From assembly GCF_016595795.1 (NCBI RefSeq), contig NZ_JAENHN010000043.1, forward strand, positions 62,001 through 126,000: DNA of 64,000 nt. The letters run 5' to 3'. This DNA comes from Clostridium yunnanense. Its GTDB lineage: Bacteria; Bacillota; Clostridia; Clostridiales; Clostridiaceae. The first letter of the stretch is position 1, and each line of letters opens with the position of its first letter. The notes under the pieces were generated by a model that saw nothing but the letters and a program-made list of their open reading frames with translations, had not been told where the DNA came from and did no database searches. Positions 27,317 to 35,907 of the stretch are shown here, one piece after another. Position numbers and translations under genes: made by a program.

Positions 27317-27493
27317 GTGAGAGAATTAGATAAAAAAATAGATTTAAAAAAATTATCACCTATTATACTTCTAATTACTATGACTCTTTTTTTATCTATT
27401 GAAAATAGAAAGTTAAAAGGCCTTGCTTTGTTAATTGGAACAATTATATTTATTTTTGCTAGTAGGTATCCTAATAAAAGAAGTAAGTCGTAA
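27317..27493 (+). CDS. Small two-helix membrane protein
   Basis: 58 residues from GTG at 27317, with GAAAGGA ahead. A charged N-terminus (RELDKKIDLKK) is followed by two hydrophobic segments (LSPIILLITMTLFL and LALLIGTIIFIFA) and a basic tail. Function unknown. Possibly co-transcribed with the gene at 26837. Confidence 0.5.
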   Translation: MRELDKKIDLKKLSPIILLITMTLFLSIENRKLKGLALLIGTIIFIFASRYPNKRSKS

Positions 27494-27601
27494 CTTTCTT
27501 ATTTAACGTCAAATAACTAAAAAACTAGTAATTAATTAAAACACTTCATTATTCAAAATTAAATTTCACTTCGTAATTCAAGAAAAATATGCCCCATACA
27601 T

Positions 27602-27668
27602 AAAAAAGCAACCTGATCTGAACCACTTAATCTCCTCGATAAAGTGCATTCACTCTCAGGTTGCTTTC
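27602..27668 (-). terminator. Hairpin downstream of the DUF2922 remnant
   Basis: Arms AAAGCAACCTGA and TCAGGTTGCTTT separated by about 40 bases; on the minus strand it ends in a T run. Confidence 0.6.
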
Positions 27669-27673
27669 CCTCT

Positions 27674-27895
27674 CTACCCCACCTTATAATCATCAACATT
27701 CTTAGTTATAATCTGAGCTCCAGACTTCTGAATAAGTTTGCCGCCAGAACTATAGAAGGCATCTTTGCTTATTATGACATCCATAGCCTTTGATATTTCT
27801 TCAGCTGTTAACTTATCCTTAATACCTTTTGAGATAGATTGATTTTATCTCCGCTTTCATTCTTAAAGGTAAGAACTATAGATAAACCAGTTCCA
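27674..27895 (-). pseudogene. Frameshifted DUF2922 protein
   Basis: Reading from the right, GLSIVLTFKNESGDKINLS is in one frame, and ISKGIKDKLTAEEISKAM...SGAQIITKN continues in another, ending at the stop 27674. This aligns with the intact DUF2922 protein at 29995-30210 (LTLTFVNAAGDKSNLTIS...AQITQ). No clear start codon. A decayed paralogue. Confidence 0.7.
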
Positions 27896-27993
27896 AATAG
27901 AATCTATATTTGATAATCCTATTACCATTTATAGTTATCAGAATTATTATTTAGTTTTATTACATAGAACTGGATTATCTATTCCTCTGAACT

Positions 27994-28085
27994 GATAAAC
28001 TACTTCAGTCATTAAACTCCAAATAAAGCTTTCGATGGTTCTACGAAGCTTTATTTGGATAAATTCTAATATGAAGTAGTTTATC
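27994..28085. repeat. Nested inverted repeats
   Basis: Outer 14-bp arms GATAAACTACTTCA (27994-28007) and their complement (28072-28085); inner 13-bp arms CCAAATAAAGCTT (28019-28031) and complement (28046-28058). No open frame inside. It may be a small non-autonomous element or a structured RNA. Confidence 0.75.
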
Positions 28086-28195
28086 TATAAGTACTTTGTT
28101 ACCAATTATCTTCACCCCTTTCCTTAAAATTTGATGTTCTTTGTTTATTGGAGGATGTGAAAAATATAGCTATTCTTTTTCTTCTTATTAAACCT

Positions 28196-28459
28196 TTAGT
28201 CAGCTTGCCCAAATTCATCTTCAAAGCTAAAGCTGTTTATGACCTTTGTTGTCTTTGCAGTATAGTCTTCAGCAAGTTCATCAAGCTTGTGGCAGATATA
28301 CTTTAGGGAACAGCCTTCACAATCTTTTATCACCTCATTTTCTAACAGTGAGCAGCCAAGCTCCTGCCCGTAGGTTGAGTTTCTTATCGCTAATGCTATC
28401 TGCATTTTATCAAGGCTTCCGCCCTCTTCTGAATTAATTAATAACGAATCCTTAACCAT
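28196..28459 (-). CDS. Small Cys-containing protein in the YvrJ/DUF2922 locus
   Basis: 87 residues from the ATG at 28459 (MVKDSLLINS); GAGAGG lies 9 bases upstream, so the more distal ATG is unlikely. Four Cys in GCSLLENEVIKDCEG / GCSLKYIC could bind a metal. The gene has its own copy of the GGCATATAT element upstream, linking it to the sigma-directed set. Confidence 0.65.
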   Translation of the reverse strand: MVKDSLLINSEEGGSLDKMQIALAIRNSTYGQELGCSLLENEVIKDCEGCSLKYICHKLDELAEDYTAKTTKVINSFSFEDEFGQAD

Positions 28460-28513
28460 AAAACTATTCCTCTCTTTCACAATTAATAAAGCATTTTCAT
28501 TCTTCTAATTAAG

Positions 28514-28542
28514 ATATATGCCTCTAAGCGTGATTTTTAGGG
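28514..28542 (-). promoter_or_regulatory. GGCATATAT promoter-like element
   Basis: GGCATATAT on the minus strand (28514-28522) with CCC at 28540-28542, 18-19 bases upstream of GG. It is about 55 bases before the 28459 start. Confidence 0.6.
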
Positions 28543-28688
28543 TTTATTTATATAAATATAAAATCAAAAATTCATATAGTCATAAAATCATTTAATTATA
28601 AAATCAAAAAATTAAAAAATTAAAAATTTATGTAAATATATAGTATTCATGCGGGTTTGCACAGTCTTTTCACTATTTCAAACTAATT

Positions 28689-28722
28689 TCCCCCCTTAAA
28701 TTTATACAGCTGAGGCATATAA
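28689..28722 (+). promoter_or_regulatory. GGCATATA promoter-like element
   Basis: TTTCCCCCC then GGCATATAA at 28714-28722, with the same spacing as at the other copies; upstream of the 28838 gene. Confidence 0.55.
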
Positions 28723-28837
28723 GAATTTATAGATAGATTAGTCTCAAATATTTAAAGACCAGACCAACTAAAATATAATTCAGCAATATTATCACGAAGT
28801 GATACATAATTTAGAAAAAAATTTGGAGGACATACAA

Positions 28838-29338
28838 ATGGCTAGAAGAAAATCAAAAGCTTTCACTATAGACAAGGATGATTTGGCTTATGAAGAAGAG
28901 ATGGACATGAATGGCTTTATAGAAACAGAGATAGTAGGTACTCCAGTTGCTACCTTTAGTTTTTGTGAAGAAACTTCTGCTGCTCCATTAATTAATGAAG
29001 CTCCTTCTTCTATAAGTGAAGACAAAGCTAATAACAAAATCGTGTTAAATCTCACAAATAACAACCAGGATAAAAACATTGCCAAAAAGTCCAATCTTAA
29101 AAATTCTCTTATTGATAACAGAACCCTTAAGTCTCAACCTAACGGCATAACCCCTCCTATTGATGGAGAGGCTTTCACAATAACTCGTAGTTTTAAGTTT
29201 AGAGTATCTACGGCAAGGCTTCTAAATGAAATTAAAGCAGCACATCCTGATCCTAATGCTTATCTCAGCACTATAATTGATGCAGCAGTAAAAAAATATC
29301 ATGAATATATCTTCAAAGAAGGTGGTAATTTCCTTTAA
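28838..29338 (+). CDS. Hypothetical protein, first gene of the YvrJ-DUF1659-DUF2922 set
   Basis: 166 residues from the ATG at 28838 (MARRKSKAFT), set by TTGGAGGA. The N-terminal ~110 residues look disordered (Asn, Ser, Asp, Lys rich). The C-terminal ~55 residues (ITRSFKFRVSTARLLNEIKAAHPDPNA) are ordered and helical and may form a ribbon-helix-helix-like or oligomer domain. Followed 47 bases later by yvrJ. Function unknown. Confidence 0.65.
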   Translation: MARRKSKAFTIDKDDLAYEEEMDMNGFIETEIVGTPVATFSFCEETSAAPLINEAPSSISEDKANNKIVLNLTNNNQDKNIAKKSNLKNSLIDNRTLKSQPNGITPPIDGEAFTITRSFKFRVSTARLLNEIKAAHPDPNAYLSTIIDAAVKKYHEYIFKEGGNFL

Positions 29339-29360
29339 TTTTTCACTAGCGGCATATATC
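29331..29360 (+). promoter_or_regulatory. CGGCATATAT promoter-like element before yvrJ
   Basis: TTCCTTTAA, then CGGCATATATC at 29350-29360, 26 bases before the yvrJ ATG. If this is a -10 element, transcription would start just before the ribosome site. Confidence 0.6.
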
Positions 29361-29385
29361 CCTTATGAAAGGTGGTGATTTAAAT

Positions 29386-29574
29386 ATGGAGGTTACTGAT
29401 TTAGTAAATGTAATTGCCAACACTGGATTTCCAGTTGCTATAAGTGCGTATCTACTTATAAGGCTTGAGAAACAAATTGTTGGGTTAACGTCTTCAATCA
29501 ATAAACTCAATACTATAATCTCAACTAAACTTGGTGTGGTTATTGATTATTCAAATGAAAACAAAAGTGCTTAA
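29386..29574 (+). CDS. yvrJ: YvrJ-family protein
   Basis: 62 residues from the ATG at 29386 (MEVTDLVNVI), with AAAGGTGGTGAT as ribosome site; the in-frame ATG 21 bases upstream overlaps it. One N-terminal hydrophobic helix (NTGFPVAISAYLLIRLE) then a helical region. YvrJ proteins occur with DUF1659 and DUF2922 genes in spore-forming Firmicutes; role unknown. Confidence 0.82.
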   Translation: MEVTDLVNVIANTGFPVAISAYLLIRLEKQIVGLTSSINKLNTIISTKLGVVIDYSNENKSA

Positions 29575-29628
29575 AAACATTAATCAAAAAATCTATAACT
29601 ACTCTACAGAAAAAAAATATTATAATTT

Positions 29629-29657
29629 CCCAAAACTTTTTCACTTCGGCATATATC
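29629..29657 (+). promoter_or_regulatory. CGGCATATAT promoter-like element before the DUF1659 gene
   Basis: TTTCCC, then CGGCATATATC at 29647-29657, 67 bases ahead of the ATG at 29724. Confidence 0.6.
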
Positions 29658-29723
29658 TTAAGTGAAAGCAAAAAAACTTAAAGCTTTTGCTTTACAACTA
29701 AACTTTAAAAGGAGGAAAACATT

Positions 29724-29948
29724 ATGGCAGTAAACAAAGTTTTAGACTCAACTTCATTTGCAATAGAAGTTGAAAGTGGCACAGACAAGCTAGGTGCAAA
29801 AATCTACAGAAAGAAGTCTTTCTCAGGAGTTAAGAAATCAGCGACACCTGAAAATGTATACGCTGTAGCTGAAGCAATCAAAAATGTCTTAAGTGCTGAC
29901 ACCAGAGACTACTACTTAAATGAAGCATCAAAAATAGTAAATGCATAG
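29724..29948 (+). CDS. DUF1659 protein
   Basis: 74 residues (MAVNKVLDSTSFAIEVESG...RKKSFSGVKKSATPENVYAVAEAI), a close fit to DUF1659 in length and pattern. Family function is unknown. AAAGGAGG precedes the ATG. It is followed 46 bases later by the DUF2922 gene, so the two are one transcript. Confidence 0.85.
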   Translation: MAVNKVLDSTSFAIEVESGTDKLGAKIYRKKSFSGVKKSATPENVYAVAEAIKNVLSADTRDYYLNEASKIVNA

Positions 29949-29994
29949 CAGAAATCTTAACCACCAAATTTAATTGAAAGAAAGGAGAAAAATC

Positions 29995-30210
29995 ATGGAA
30001 TATACTCTAACATTAACCTTCGTCAATGCTGCTGGGGACAAGTCAAACCTAACCATATCAGGTGCTAAAGCTGGTGTAAGCAAAGATGAAGTAAATAGTC
30101 TTATGGACACCATCATAGCTAAGGATATATTTGAAAATAAAGGTGCTTCTTTAGTTTCAAAGTATGGCGCTCAGATTACTCAGAGACAGACTACTAAGTT
30201 TGATCTTTAA
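29995..30210 (+). CDS. DUF2922 protein
   Basis: 71 residues from the ATG at 29995 (MEYTLTLTFV), set by AAAGGAG. It carries the family pattern LTFVNAAGDKSNLTISGAK and AQITQRQTTKFDL. Function unknown; the decayed paralogue lies at 27674-27895. Confidence 0.85.
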   Translation: MEYTLTLTFVNAAGDKSNLTISGAKAGVSKDEVNSLMDTIIAKDIFENKGASLVSKYGAQITQRQTTKFDL

Positions 30211-30275
30211 TCAGAAGTTTCATAAAAGGTTTAGCTAACTTAAGAGAACGTCAATCACAATTATATTTAAGAAAA

Positions 30276-30312
30276 AATTACCCCCTGTCAAGTAGACAGG
30301 GGATAATCTATT
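30276..30312 (+). terminator. Terminator of the DUF1659-DUF2922 operon
   Basis: Arms CCCCTGTC and GACAGGGG with a 5-base loop, then a mixed A/T tail. Confidence 0.65.
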
Positions 30313-30526
30313 TTAAGGCTCCGTAAAACTAAGTTTTGTAAGAATATTGAACTGTCATTTAAATAAACAATACGCCTTTAACATTCAATATTGCTGCTAA
30401 GAAATAATATCAGAATCCTCGAATAATCTTAAATCATATAGAATTACTTAATACTAAATGATATAATTACAAGTAATTTCATTAGAATGAAGGATATAAC
30501 AAATTATATATAATGGAGAGTTGATT
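30313..30526. other. Intergenic region without a gene
   Basis: AT-rich; the only thing I can support is the ribosome site of the gene at 30527. Confidence 0.4.
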
Positions 30527-30727
30527 ATGAATAAAGACATAAAAATGAATTATATATCTTTAGCTATGGCTATTTTTTTTACTTTTATTATGGGACTTAT
30601 ATACTTCTTACTTAGGAAATCAATGATTTTTCCATTAAAGGTAGTTTATACAGTTCTTGCATTAGTTTCTTTTGTATTAATAGTATTTAATATTATTATG
30701 ATAATAAGAAAGTCAAACATAAAATAA
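30527..30727 (+). CDS. Small two-helix membrane protein
   Basis: 66 residues from the ATG at 30527 (MNKDIKMNYI), with GGAGAG ahead. Two long hydrophobic segments (residues ~7-28 and ~38-60) and a basic tail (RKSNIK). Function unknown. Confidence 0.55.
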   Translation: MNKDIKMNYISLAMAIFFTFIMGLIYFLLRKSMIFPLKVVYTVLALVSFVLIVFNIIMIIRKSNIK

Positions 30728-30911
30728 TAGGCGAAATTGCTCATCTATCTTTATCTTATTCCTTTTCATTAAATAATCACCTCACTTTTCTTAAAATTAT
30801 GTTCTTAAGTATTCTTGCTTTGTATCTTTTCAGCAGAATAGATATTCAAATTGTGTAAACTTGGCCTTACAATTATATTGAGGTTTTTAATTTACGGGAA
30901 ATTTAGATAGA

Positions 30912-31170
30912 ATGCTAAGACTTAGAAGAAGTGAGCTTAACCTTAGCCTTAGAGACGCAGCAAAACTTATCGGAATAAGTCATTCATATTTAAGTACGCT
31001 TGAAAAAGGAGTTGATCCAAGAAATGGTTCTCCAGTTAAGCCTACTCCTGAAACATTCAAGCTTATAAGCACTGCTTACGATGTTTCCTATGACTTTGTC
31101 ACCTGAAAATTGGTCTGAGTTGACTTTCTTTATTAAAGAAATGTTATCTATTTCTAAAAGAATTAACTAG
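30912..31170 (+). pseudogene. XRE-type HTH regulator with an internal frameshift
   Basis: From 30912 a helix-turn-helix reads LRRSELNLSLRDAAKLIGISHSYLSTLEKGVDP and ends at a TGA at 31104. In the next frame, from 31099, the sequence SPENWSELTFFIKEMLSISK continues naturally to TAG at 31170. There is no clear ribosome site before the ATG. I read it as a regulator broken by a single-base shift and perhaps by 5' loss; a sequencing error is the alternative. Confidence 0.6.
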
Positions 31171-31180
31171 GAGGTAAAGT

Positions 31181-31351
31181 ATGATTTTAATAATTGCTTC
31201 ACTAATAACAGGATATATAGGTCTTAATATAGGCGGGATGATCGGTGGTGAAATATTTATGTATTTATTTGGACTCGTAGGAGTTTTAAGCCCTGCTTTA
31301 TTCGTTTTAGAGGACATATATAGAGAAGTTAGAAAGTCAAATAATACGTAG
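31181..31351 (+). CDS. Small glycine-rich membrane protein
   Basis: 56 residues from the ATG at 31181 behind a perfect AGGAGGT, only 10 bases after the shifted HTH stop. It reads MILIIASLITGYIGLNIGG and FMYLFGLVGVLSPALFVLED, one or two membrane helices with a basic tail. Probably co-transcribed with the regulator. Confidence 0.55.
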   Translation: MILIIASLITGYIGLNIGGMIGGEIFMYLFGLVGVLSPALFVLEDIYREVRKSNNT

Positions 31352-31497
31352 TCAACCATGTTAATACACTTCAAAAATCTTAATCTGCTTATTTCTAAAG
31401 CACCCCTGTTTTGATTAACAATTTCATTACCTTAAATAAGATTGTTAATATGAGTCAATCCTACTTTTCAAAAATTAGACAATCTATTATCAAATAA

Positions 31498-31535
31498 CCA
31501 AAAACGCCTAGAAGGATTTCTCTATCTAGGCGGAC
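31498..31535 (-). terminator. Terminator of the GNAT gene
   Basis: Arms CGCCTAGA / TCTAGGCG with a T run on the minus strand. Confidence 0.75.
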
Positions 31536-31586
31536 GCTTAAATTTATTTATTTATTTATGATTCTTATTTAATTAACTTTGGATTT

Positions 31587-32324
31587 TTATAACACCAAAT
31601 TTTTTATCAAATCATTATAGACAGAACTGCCATCAAGAGTATTTCCGTAGGTGTCTACCCATCCTGGCATATATCCACTGCGGCTTGCTACTATCTGTGA
31701 TCCAATATTAGTTACAGAAGCTGAATAAAAAGGAACAACTCCTAGCTCCATTATATCCACTGTTAGATTAGCCACTAGTGCTGCTCCGATACCACCTCTT
31801 CGATATTCAGGCTTCACATCCACACCTACTTCCCATAAGCTGTTTGTTTCTGCACTGGCACCTGCCACTCCAATAATTTCATTATCTTTTTTTGCAAGGA
31901 AGATAATATCTGCTCTGGTATGTGCATTATCATCAAATGACAGTGAATTATCAAAACCTTTGATATACTTAAGTTTCTGAATATCGCTACCTTTAAGTAG
32001 TTCATAAGAATAATCCTTAGGAAGTGGTAGCCTCTGAACCTTTTTTACATCCGGAATAAAGTGGATTGTCTGACCATAAATAAAAGGAAACTCAAATATC
32101 TCATCACGGTTTTTATCTGTTAATGCTTCCTTGACCTTTAAATGCAAAGCTTCAGAAGTACATATAACTACGCATTTGTTATATGTCATAATTTTAATAT
32201 ATGGTAGCTCACTCCTACTATTTATGGTAAAAAAATTCTGTTCTTTTTCCAGCTCTGCCACTTTACAAAAAAATTGTTCTGCCAAATATGTCTTAATTGT
32301 CATATCAATAAATGATTTTTCCAT
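31587..32324 (-). CDS. GNAT-family N-acetyltransferase
   Basis: 245 residues. The C-terminal half has the acetyl-CoA motif VKPEYRRGGIGAALVANLT (the Q/RxxGxG/A loop) and YSASVTNIGSQIVASRSGY. The N-terminal ~110 residues are a second, weaker GNAT-like or accessory domain. Substrate unknown. AAAGGG lies before the ATG. Confidence 0.8.
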   Translation of the reverse strand: MEKSFIDMTIKTYLAEQFFCKVAELEKEQNFFTINSRSELPYIKIMTYNKCVVICTSEALHLKVKEALTDKNRDEIFEFPFIYGQTIHFIPDVKKVQRLPLPKDYSYELLKGSDIQKLKYIKGFDNSLSFDDNAHTRADIIFLAKKDNEIIGVAGASAETNSLWEVGVDVKPEYRRGGIGAALVANLTVDIMELGVVPFYSASVTNIGSQIVASRSGYMPGWVDTYGNTLDGSSVYNDLIKNLVL

Positions 32325-32566
32325 TAGTATTAACCCTTTCTTAACATAAAAAATCTGCTAAAATATCTGTACTTCTATATAAAATATAATTTCCTAAAGA
32401 ATAAATTAATTTACAGGACAAATTACTATTTTTAGTATACTAAAAATTTTTCTCTATTTTTCTACTATTATAACATATTTTTCAAGTGACATATTGTGTA
32501 TGATTCCATAGTAAAATTCAAAATTTAAACTTTTAGAGGTTTTAACTTAAGTTTTAAGACAAATGA
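32325..32566. other. Intergenic region without a gene
   Basis: AT-rich spacer holding the GNAT promoter; nothing else seen. Confidence 0.4.
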
Positions 32567-32592
32567 AAAAGCAATCTTCGAAGATTGCTTTT
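32567..32592 (-). terminator. Perfect palindromic terminator
   Basis: AAAAGCAATCTTC / GAAGATTGCTTTT, no loop; downstream of the 32619-33503 gene. Confidence 0.75.
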
Positions 32593-32618
32593 AGTTTGTC
32601 TCACAAGAAAAGTTCGGC

Positions 32619-33503
32619 CTAATTTGTATTATTTTTTTCCAAACACTTTTTAGGGTCAAGTTTTATCAATTCCCATTTTTCATTTACATTTTTCTTATAT
32701 TGTGCTATTTCTATATCTGTATCATTAGTTAATTGGAAAAATTCTATTAGATAATCATTTCCATCTGTGCCTTTAAAATAAATTCTTTTTACAAATCCAT
32801 CTTGCTGCGCTTTATACCTCTCCTTAACTAACTTACACCATTCACCATATTTAATATCTACTACAAACTCTGCATCATAGCTCCATCCATGATAAGGTGC
32901 ACATAAATAATTTTCACCATAAAACTCTAAATCCGATATTTTATATTGGTTTCCTTCTTTCATAATATATACATATCCATAATAGTAGGCAAAATAGGCT
33001 ACATCCTTTTCTGAGCCTTCTATAGTTTCAATTTCTACAAAGTATTTCATGCTATTTGGATGTTTTTCATCTGTAGGAATTCTTTTTAGTTTTATTAAGT
33101 TTATATGGAGTATATTCTCAAAGGATTTAAGATACTGATTGTAACTCAATCTTTTCTGATATTCAGATGATAAAAACTTATAGGCAACAGGATAAGGCCC
33201 CCTTGCATAACCTAAGGTGCCGCACCCTGCACCTTTCCCATCTTCAGGGTTTGCAGCCTGCCTAAGGATACTAAAATAATTAATAATTGTATCTTCAGGA
33301 GTTTTTAGAAGATCCTCTGGTAAAGTATCATAAGTACCATCAAAGAAGTCCCATTTAAAACTTCTATTATTGATAATAGGACGATTTGATGGACGGAAAT
33401 ACTTTTCAACATTTGTCTGCTCATCCCTAGTCCCTCTTCTATCAATTTCAATAAGTTGTAGATTAAACTGCCCTCCCATAATCATTTTGATATTCTGTTT
33501 CAA
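32619..33503 (-). CDS. Hypothetical protein, 294 aa
   Basis: No family recognised. Soluble, no signal peptide, rich in aromatic residues (YFAYYYGYVYIM, CAPYHGWSYDAEF). The N-terminal half carries a Cys/Gly stretch (GKGAGCGTLGYARGPYP). The TTG start at 33503 fits AGGATGTGA upstream; an ATG at MIMGGQ is an alternative. Confidence 0.65.
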   Translation of the reverse strand: MKQNIKMIMGGQFNLQLIEIDRRGTRDEQTNVEKYFRPSNRPIINNRSFKWDFFDGTYDTLPEDLLKTPEDTIINYFSILRQAANPEDGKGAGCGTLGYARGPYPVAYKFLSSEYQKRLSYNQYLKSFENILHINLIKLKRIPTDEKHPNSMKYFVEIETIEGSEKDVAYFAYYYGYVYIMKEGNQYKISDLEFYGENYLCAPYHGWSYDAEFVVDIKYGEWCKLVKERYKAQQDGFVKRIYFKGTDGNDYLIEFFQLTNDTDIEIAQYKKNVNEKWELIKLDPKKCLEKNNTN

Positions 33504-33890
33504 TTAATCACATCCTAATTTAATGAACTTTATACTATAGTATATTTCATAAAAACTTGAAATAGATGTGTTCCTACCTTTAATGGGTGTAATACGGAAA
33601 TTCAGTATTACAAAAAGTAACTAAGGTAGAGACTTCATACTTTAGCCTTTCATTGCAGATTTTGACTGCTGTAATACCCATCCAATGTTGACCTTACCTA
33701 TAGGATGTGAGATTGAACTAAATGCTACTGAAAAGAAAGTATCAATTATACAAGATTGGTCTAAATAACAGTAAATTTCATAATTTTCTAAATTCACGAG
33801 ATAAGGGAACTTTTTGCAAGTTCCCTTTAAATATGATATATTATCAACACTATTCTTTAACATAACCTAAAATATAAACTTGAAGGTTAT
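33504..33890. other. Intergenic region with hairpins
   Basis: No supported gene. A hairpin AAGGGAACTT / AAGTTCCCTT at 33803-33827 recurs at about 56612-56636. An open frame through it on the minus strand (33642-33863) starts poorly and I do not call it. Confidence 0.5.
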
Positions 33891-34751
33891 TTATTTCTTC
33901 CTTACTGCAATCCAAATTTCACTATATTTGCTTTCAGTTCCTTTATCATGTTCAGTAAAGGATATTGAAGGAGCCTTTACTAGCTCATATTCTGATGAAG
34001 GTAGCCACTCTGAATATATTTGTGCCCAAGTACTTTGAAGGGTCATTGGAAATAGTCCTTCATTTGGGAATATAGCCCATGTCAATGCAGGAACATTAAT
34101 TTCTTCTAAATCCTCAAACTTATTAGTTTTTTCTGAAACAAACCCTATCATATGGGCTAATTCGCCCTTTTCTTCCAATACTCCATCATCAAAATCGTAT
34201 GAAGCATTTACCACTCTATGAGGGTACATATCCTTGAACTCATGCATTTCAGCCCTTTGCTGCTCTGTAATACTCTTAGCAAGTTCTAAAATAACATTAT
34301 TCACCCCTTCAAATTGTATTGGAACTCTTTTGCTCACTCCAATAATATTAAATGCTTTTTTCTCTTCGATTCTAAATTCCATAGAAACTCCTCCTCTAAT
34401 ATTTAAATAAAATGAGAACTTAGGAAAAGATTTTTGTACTTTGGTTTTAATAACTTCTGAAGGTAGAATCCCTGTCCATGCTTTAAAGGCCCTAGTAAAT
34501 CCATCTACTGACTGATATCCATATTTAAAGGCTACATCAGTTACCTTTTCTCCATTTATCAGATCAACATTAGCATTTGCTAGTCTTCGGTTTTTGATAT
34601 ATTCACTTAAAGACATGCCTGAAATATAAGAAAACATTTTACGAAAATGATACTCAGATGCCCTAGCAATTTGAGCTATTTTTTCTACTTCAATATCCTC
34701 AGTCAAATTATCCTCTATATACTCCATTACCTTATTAAATTCCTGTAACAT
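33891..34751 (-). CDS. AraC-family regulator with GyrI-like effector domain
   Basis: 286 residues from the ATG at 34751 (MLQEFNKVMEY), with AGGTG 9 bases upstream; an earlier GTG lies inside that site. Residues ~10-105 are an AraC DNA-binding domain (two HTHs, YHFRKMFSYISGMSLSEYIKNRRL and VAFKYGYQSVDGFTRAFKAW). The C-terminal ~155 residues are a GyrI-like ligand domain (FRIEEKKAFNIIGVSKRV, WAQIYSEWLPSSEYEL). Likely a drug- or metabolite-responsive activator. Confidence 0.88.
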   Translation of the reverse strand: MLQEFNKVMEYIEDNLTEDIEVEKIAQIARASEYHFRKMFSYISGMSLSEYIKNRRLANANVDLINGEKVTDVAFKYGYQSVDGFTRAFKAWTGILPSEVIKTKVQKSFPKFSFYLNIRGGVSMEFRIEEKKAFNIIGVSKRVPIQFEGVNNVILELAKSITEQQRAEMHEFKDMYPHRVVNASYDFDDGVLEEKGELAHMIGFVSEKTNKFEDLEEINVPALTWAIFPNEGLFPMTLQSTWAQIYSEWLPSSEYELVKAPSISFTEHDKGTESKYSEIWIAVRKK

Positions 34752-34864
34752 TCTTTTCCTCACCTCTGCTTTTATAATAAATATTTTTAGATATTTCTAC
34801 TCGATATTTTCTGTACTACTTTTATCGTATCAATGATAAAGCATAACCTCTATCTCTTTAGTTA

Positions 34865-35560
34865 CTATTTATCTAATGCAAATTCAACAGCAGCTATAGC
34901 GTGTATTGTTGTGGTGTCAAAAACCGGAACACTAACATCTTCCTGTTTTATCAATAAAGGTATTTCTGTACAACCTAATACTATTCCTTCTGCACCATTC
35001 AGTAATAAGCTATTAATTACTTTTTTATATTTTTCTTTTGACTCCTCACTTATTATTCCTTTGCATAGTTCCTTATAAATAACTTCATGAATAACCTCTC
35101 TATCAGCTTCATTTGGAACAACTACCTCAATGTTAAACTTATCCTCTAATACTTTTTTATAAAAATCCTGTTCCATAGTAAATTTAGTTCCAAGTAATCC
35201 AACTTTTTTTAAACCCTTTTCAACTATTTTTTTACCTGTTACCTCAGCTATATGTAAAACTTTTATTCCAGCCTTATTTTCTATATCATCTGCCATCTTA
35301 TGCATTGTATTCGTACATATTAAGATAAAATCAGCACCAGCCTTCTTAAGCTCTTTAGAAATATTAACCATAATATCACTTAATTCTTCCCATCTTCCTT
35401 GATGTTGTAATAATTCTATTTCTTCAAAATCTACAGAATACATTATACATTTAGAAGAGTGAAGACCTCCTAATTTTGATTTAACGGTTTCATTGATAAT
35501 TTTATAATATTCAAGCGATGACTCCCAGCTCATTCCACCTATTAGCCCAATTGTTTTCAA
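34865..35560 (-). CDS. Aspartate/glutamate racemase family protein
   Basis: 231 residues. Catalytic Cys in ICTNTMHKM and second Cys in VLGCTEIPLL, with the N-terminal IGLIGGMSWESS, as in YgeA-type broad-specificity aspartate racemases. It interconverts L- and D-amino acids without a cofactor. The start is TTG at 35560 behind AAGGGGATG. Confidence 0.9.
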   Translation of the reverse strand: MKTIGLIGGMSWESSLEYYKIINETVKSKLGGLHSSKCIMYSVDFEEIELLQHQGRWEELSDIMVNISKELKKAGADFILICTNTMHKMADDIENKAGIKVLHIAEVTGKKIVEKGLKKVGLLGTKFTMEQDFYKKVLEDKFNIEVVVPNEADREVIHEVIYKELCKGIISEESKEKYKKVINSLLLNGAEGIVLGCTEIPLLIKQEDVSVPVFDTTTIHAIAAVEFALDK

Positions 35561-35907
35561 TTAAAACATCCCCTTTTTAATTTAATTAATTCTGTCCATT
35601 CACAATCTTCTCTATACACTCACCTATGATGGAGATATTGTTATATTTCTGCACCATATTATAATATTTAATCCTCTGTTTTGGATATAATGCTAACAAA
35701 AAATAAACAGTGTGTCAAAACAATAATATAGACCGTGTTCATTTTTAGCGATATACTTTAAAAATTCAATGATGGGGTATAGAAGATAATATTTCCCTTC
35801 AATTAACTATATAATTCTCCAGGTAAATTAGTTTAATATGCTATAATTACAAGTAATAAGGTCTCAGTAGTAAAGAAATATTTATTTGTTAGGAGAGATT
35901 AGATTCG
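35561..35907. other. Intergenic region without a gene
   Basis: Two divergent promoters must lie here. I see no gene or strong repeat. Confidence 0.4.

Noticed and set aside
31666-31690. GGCATATAT within the GNAT gene
   Set aside because: It lies inside coding sequence with no nearby start and no upstream CC element, so it is probably chance.
33642-33863. 73-aa minus-strand open frame
   Set aside because: Poor start, no ribosome site, and it runs through a hairpin; I treat it as non-coding.
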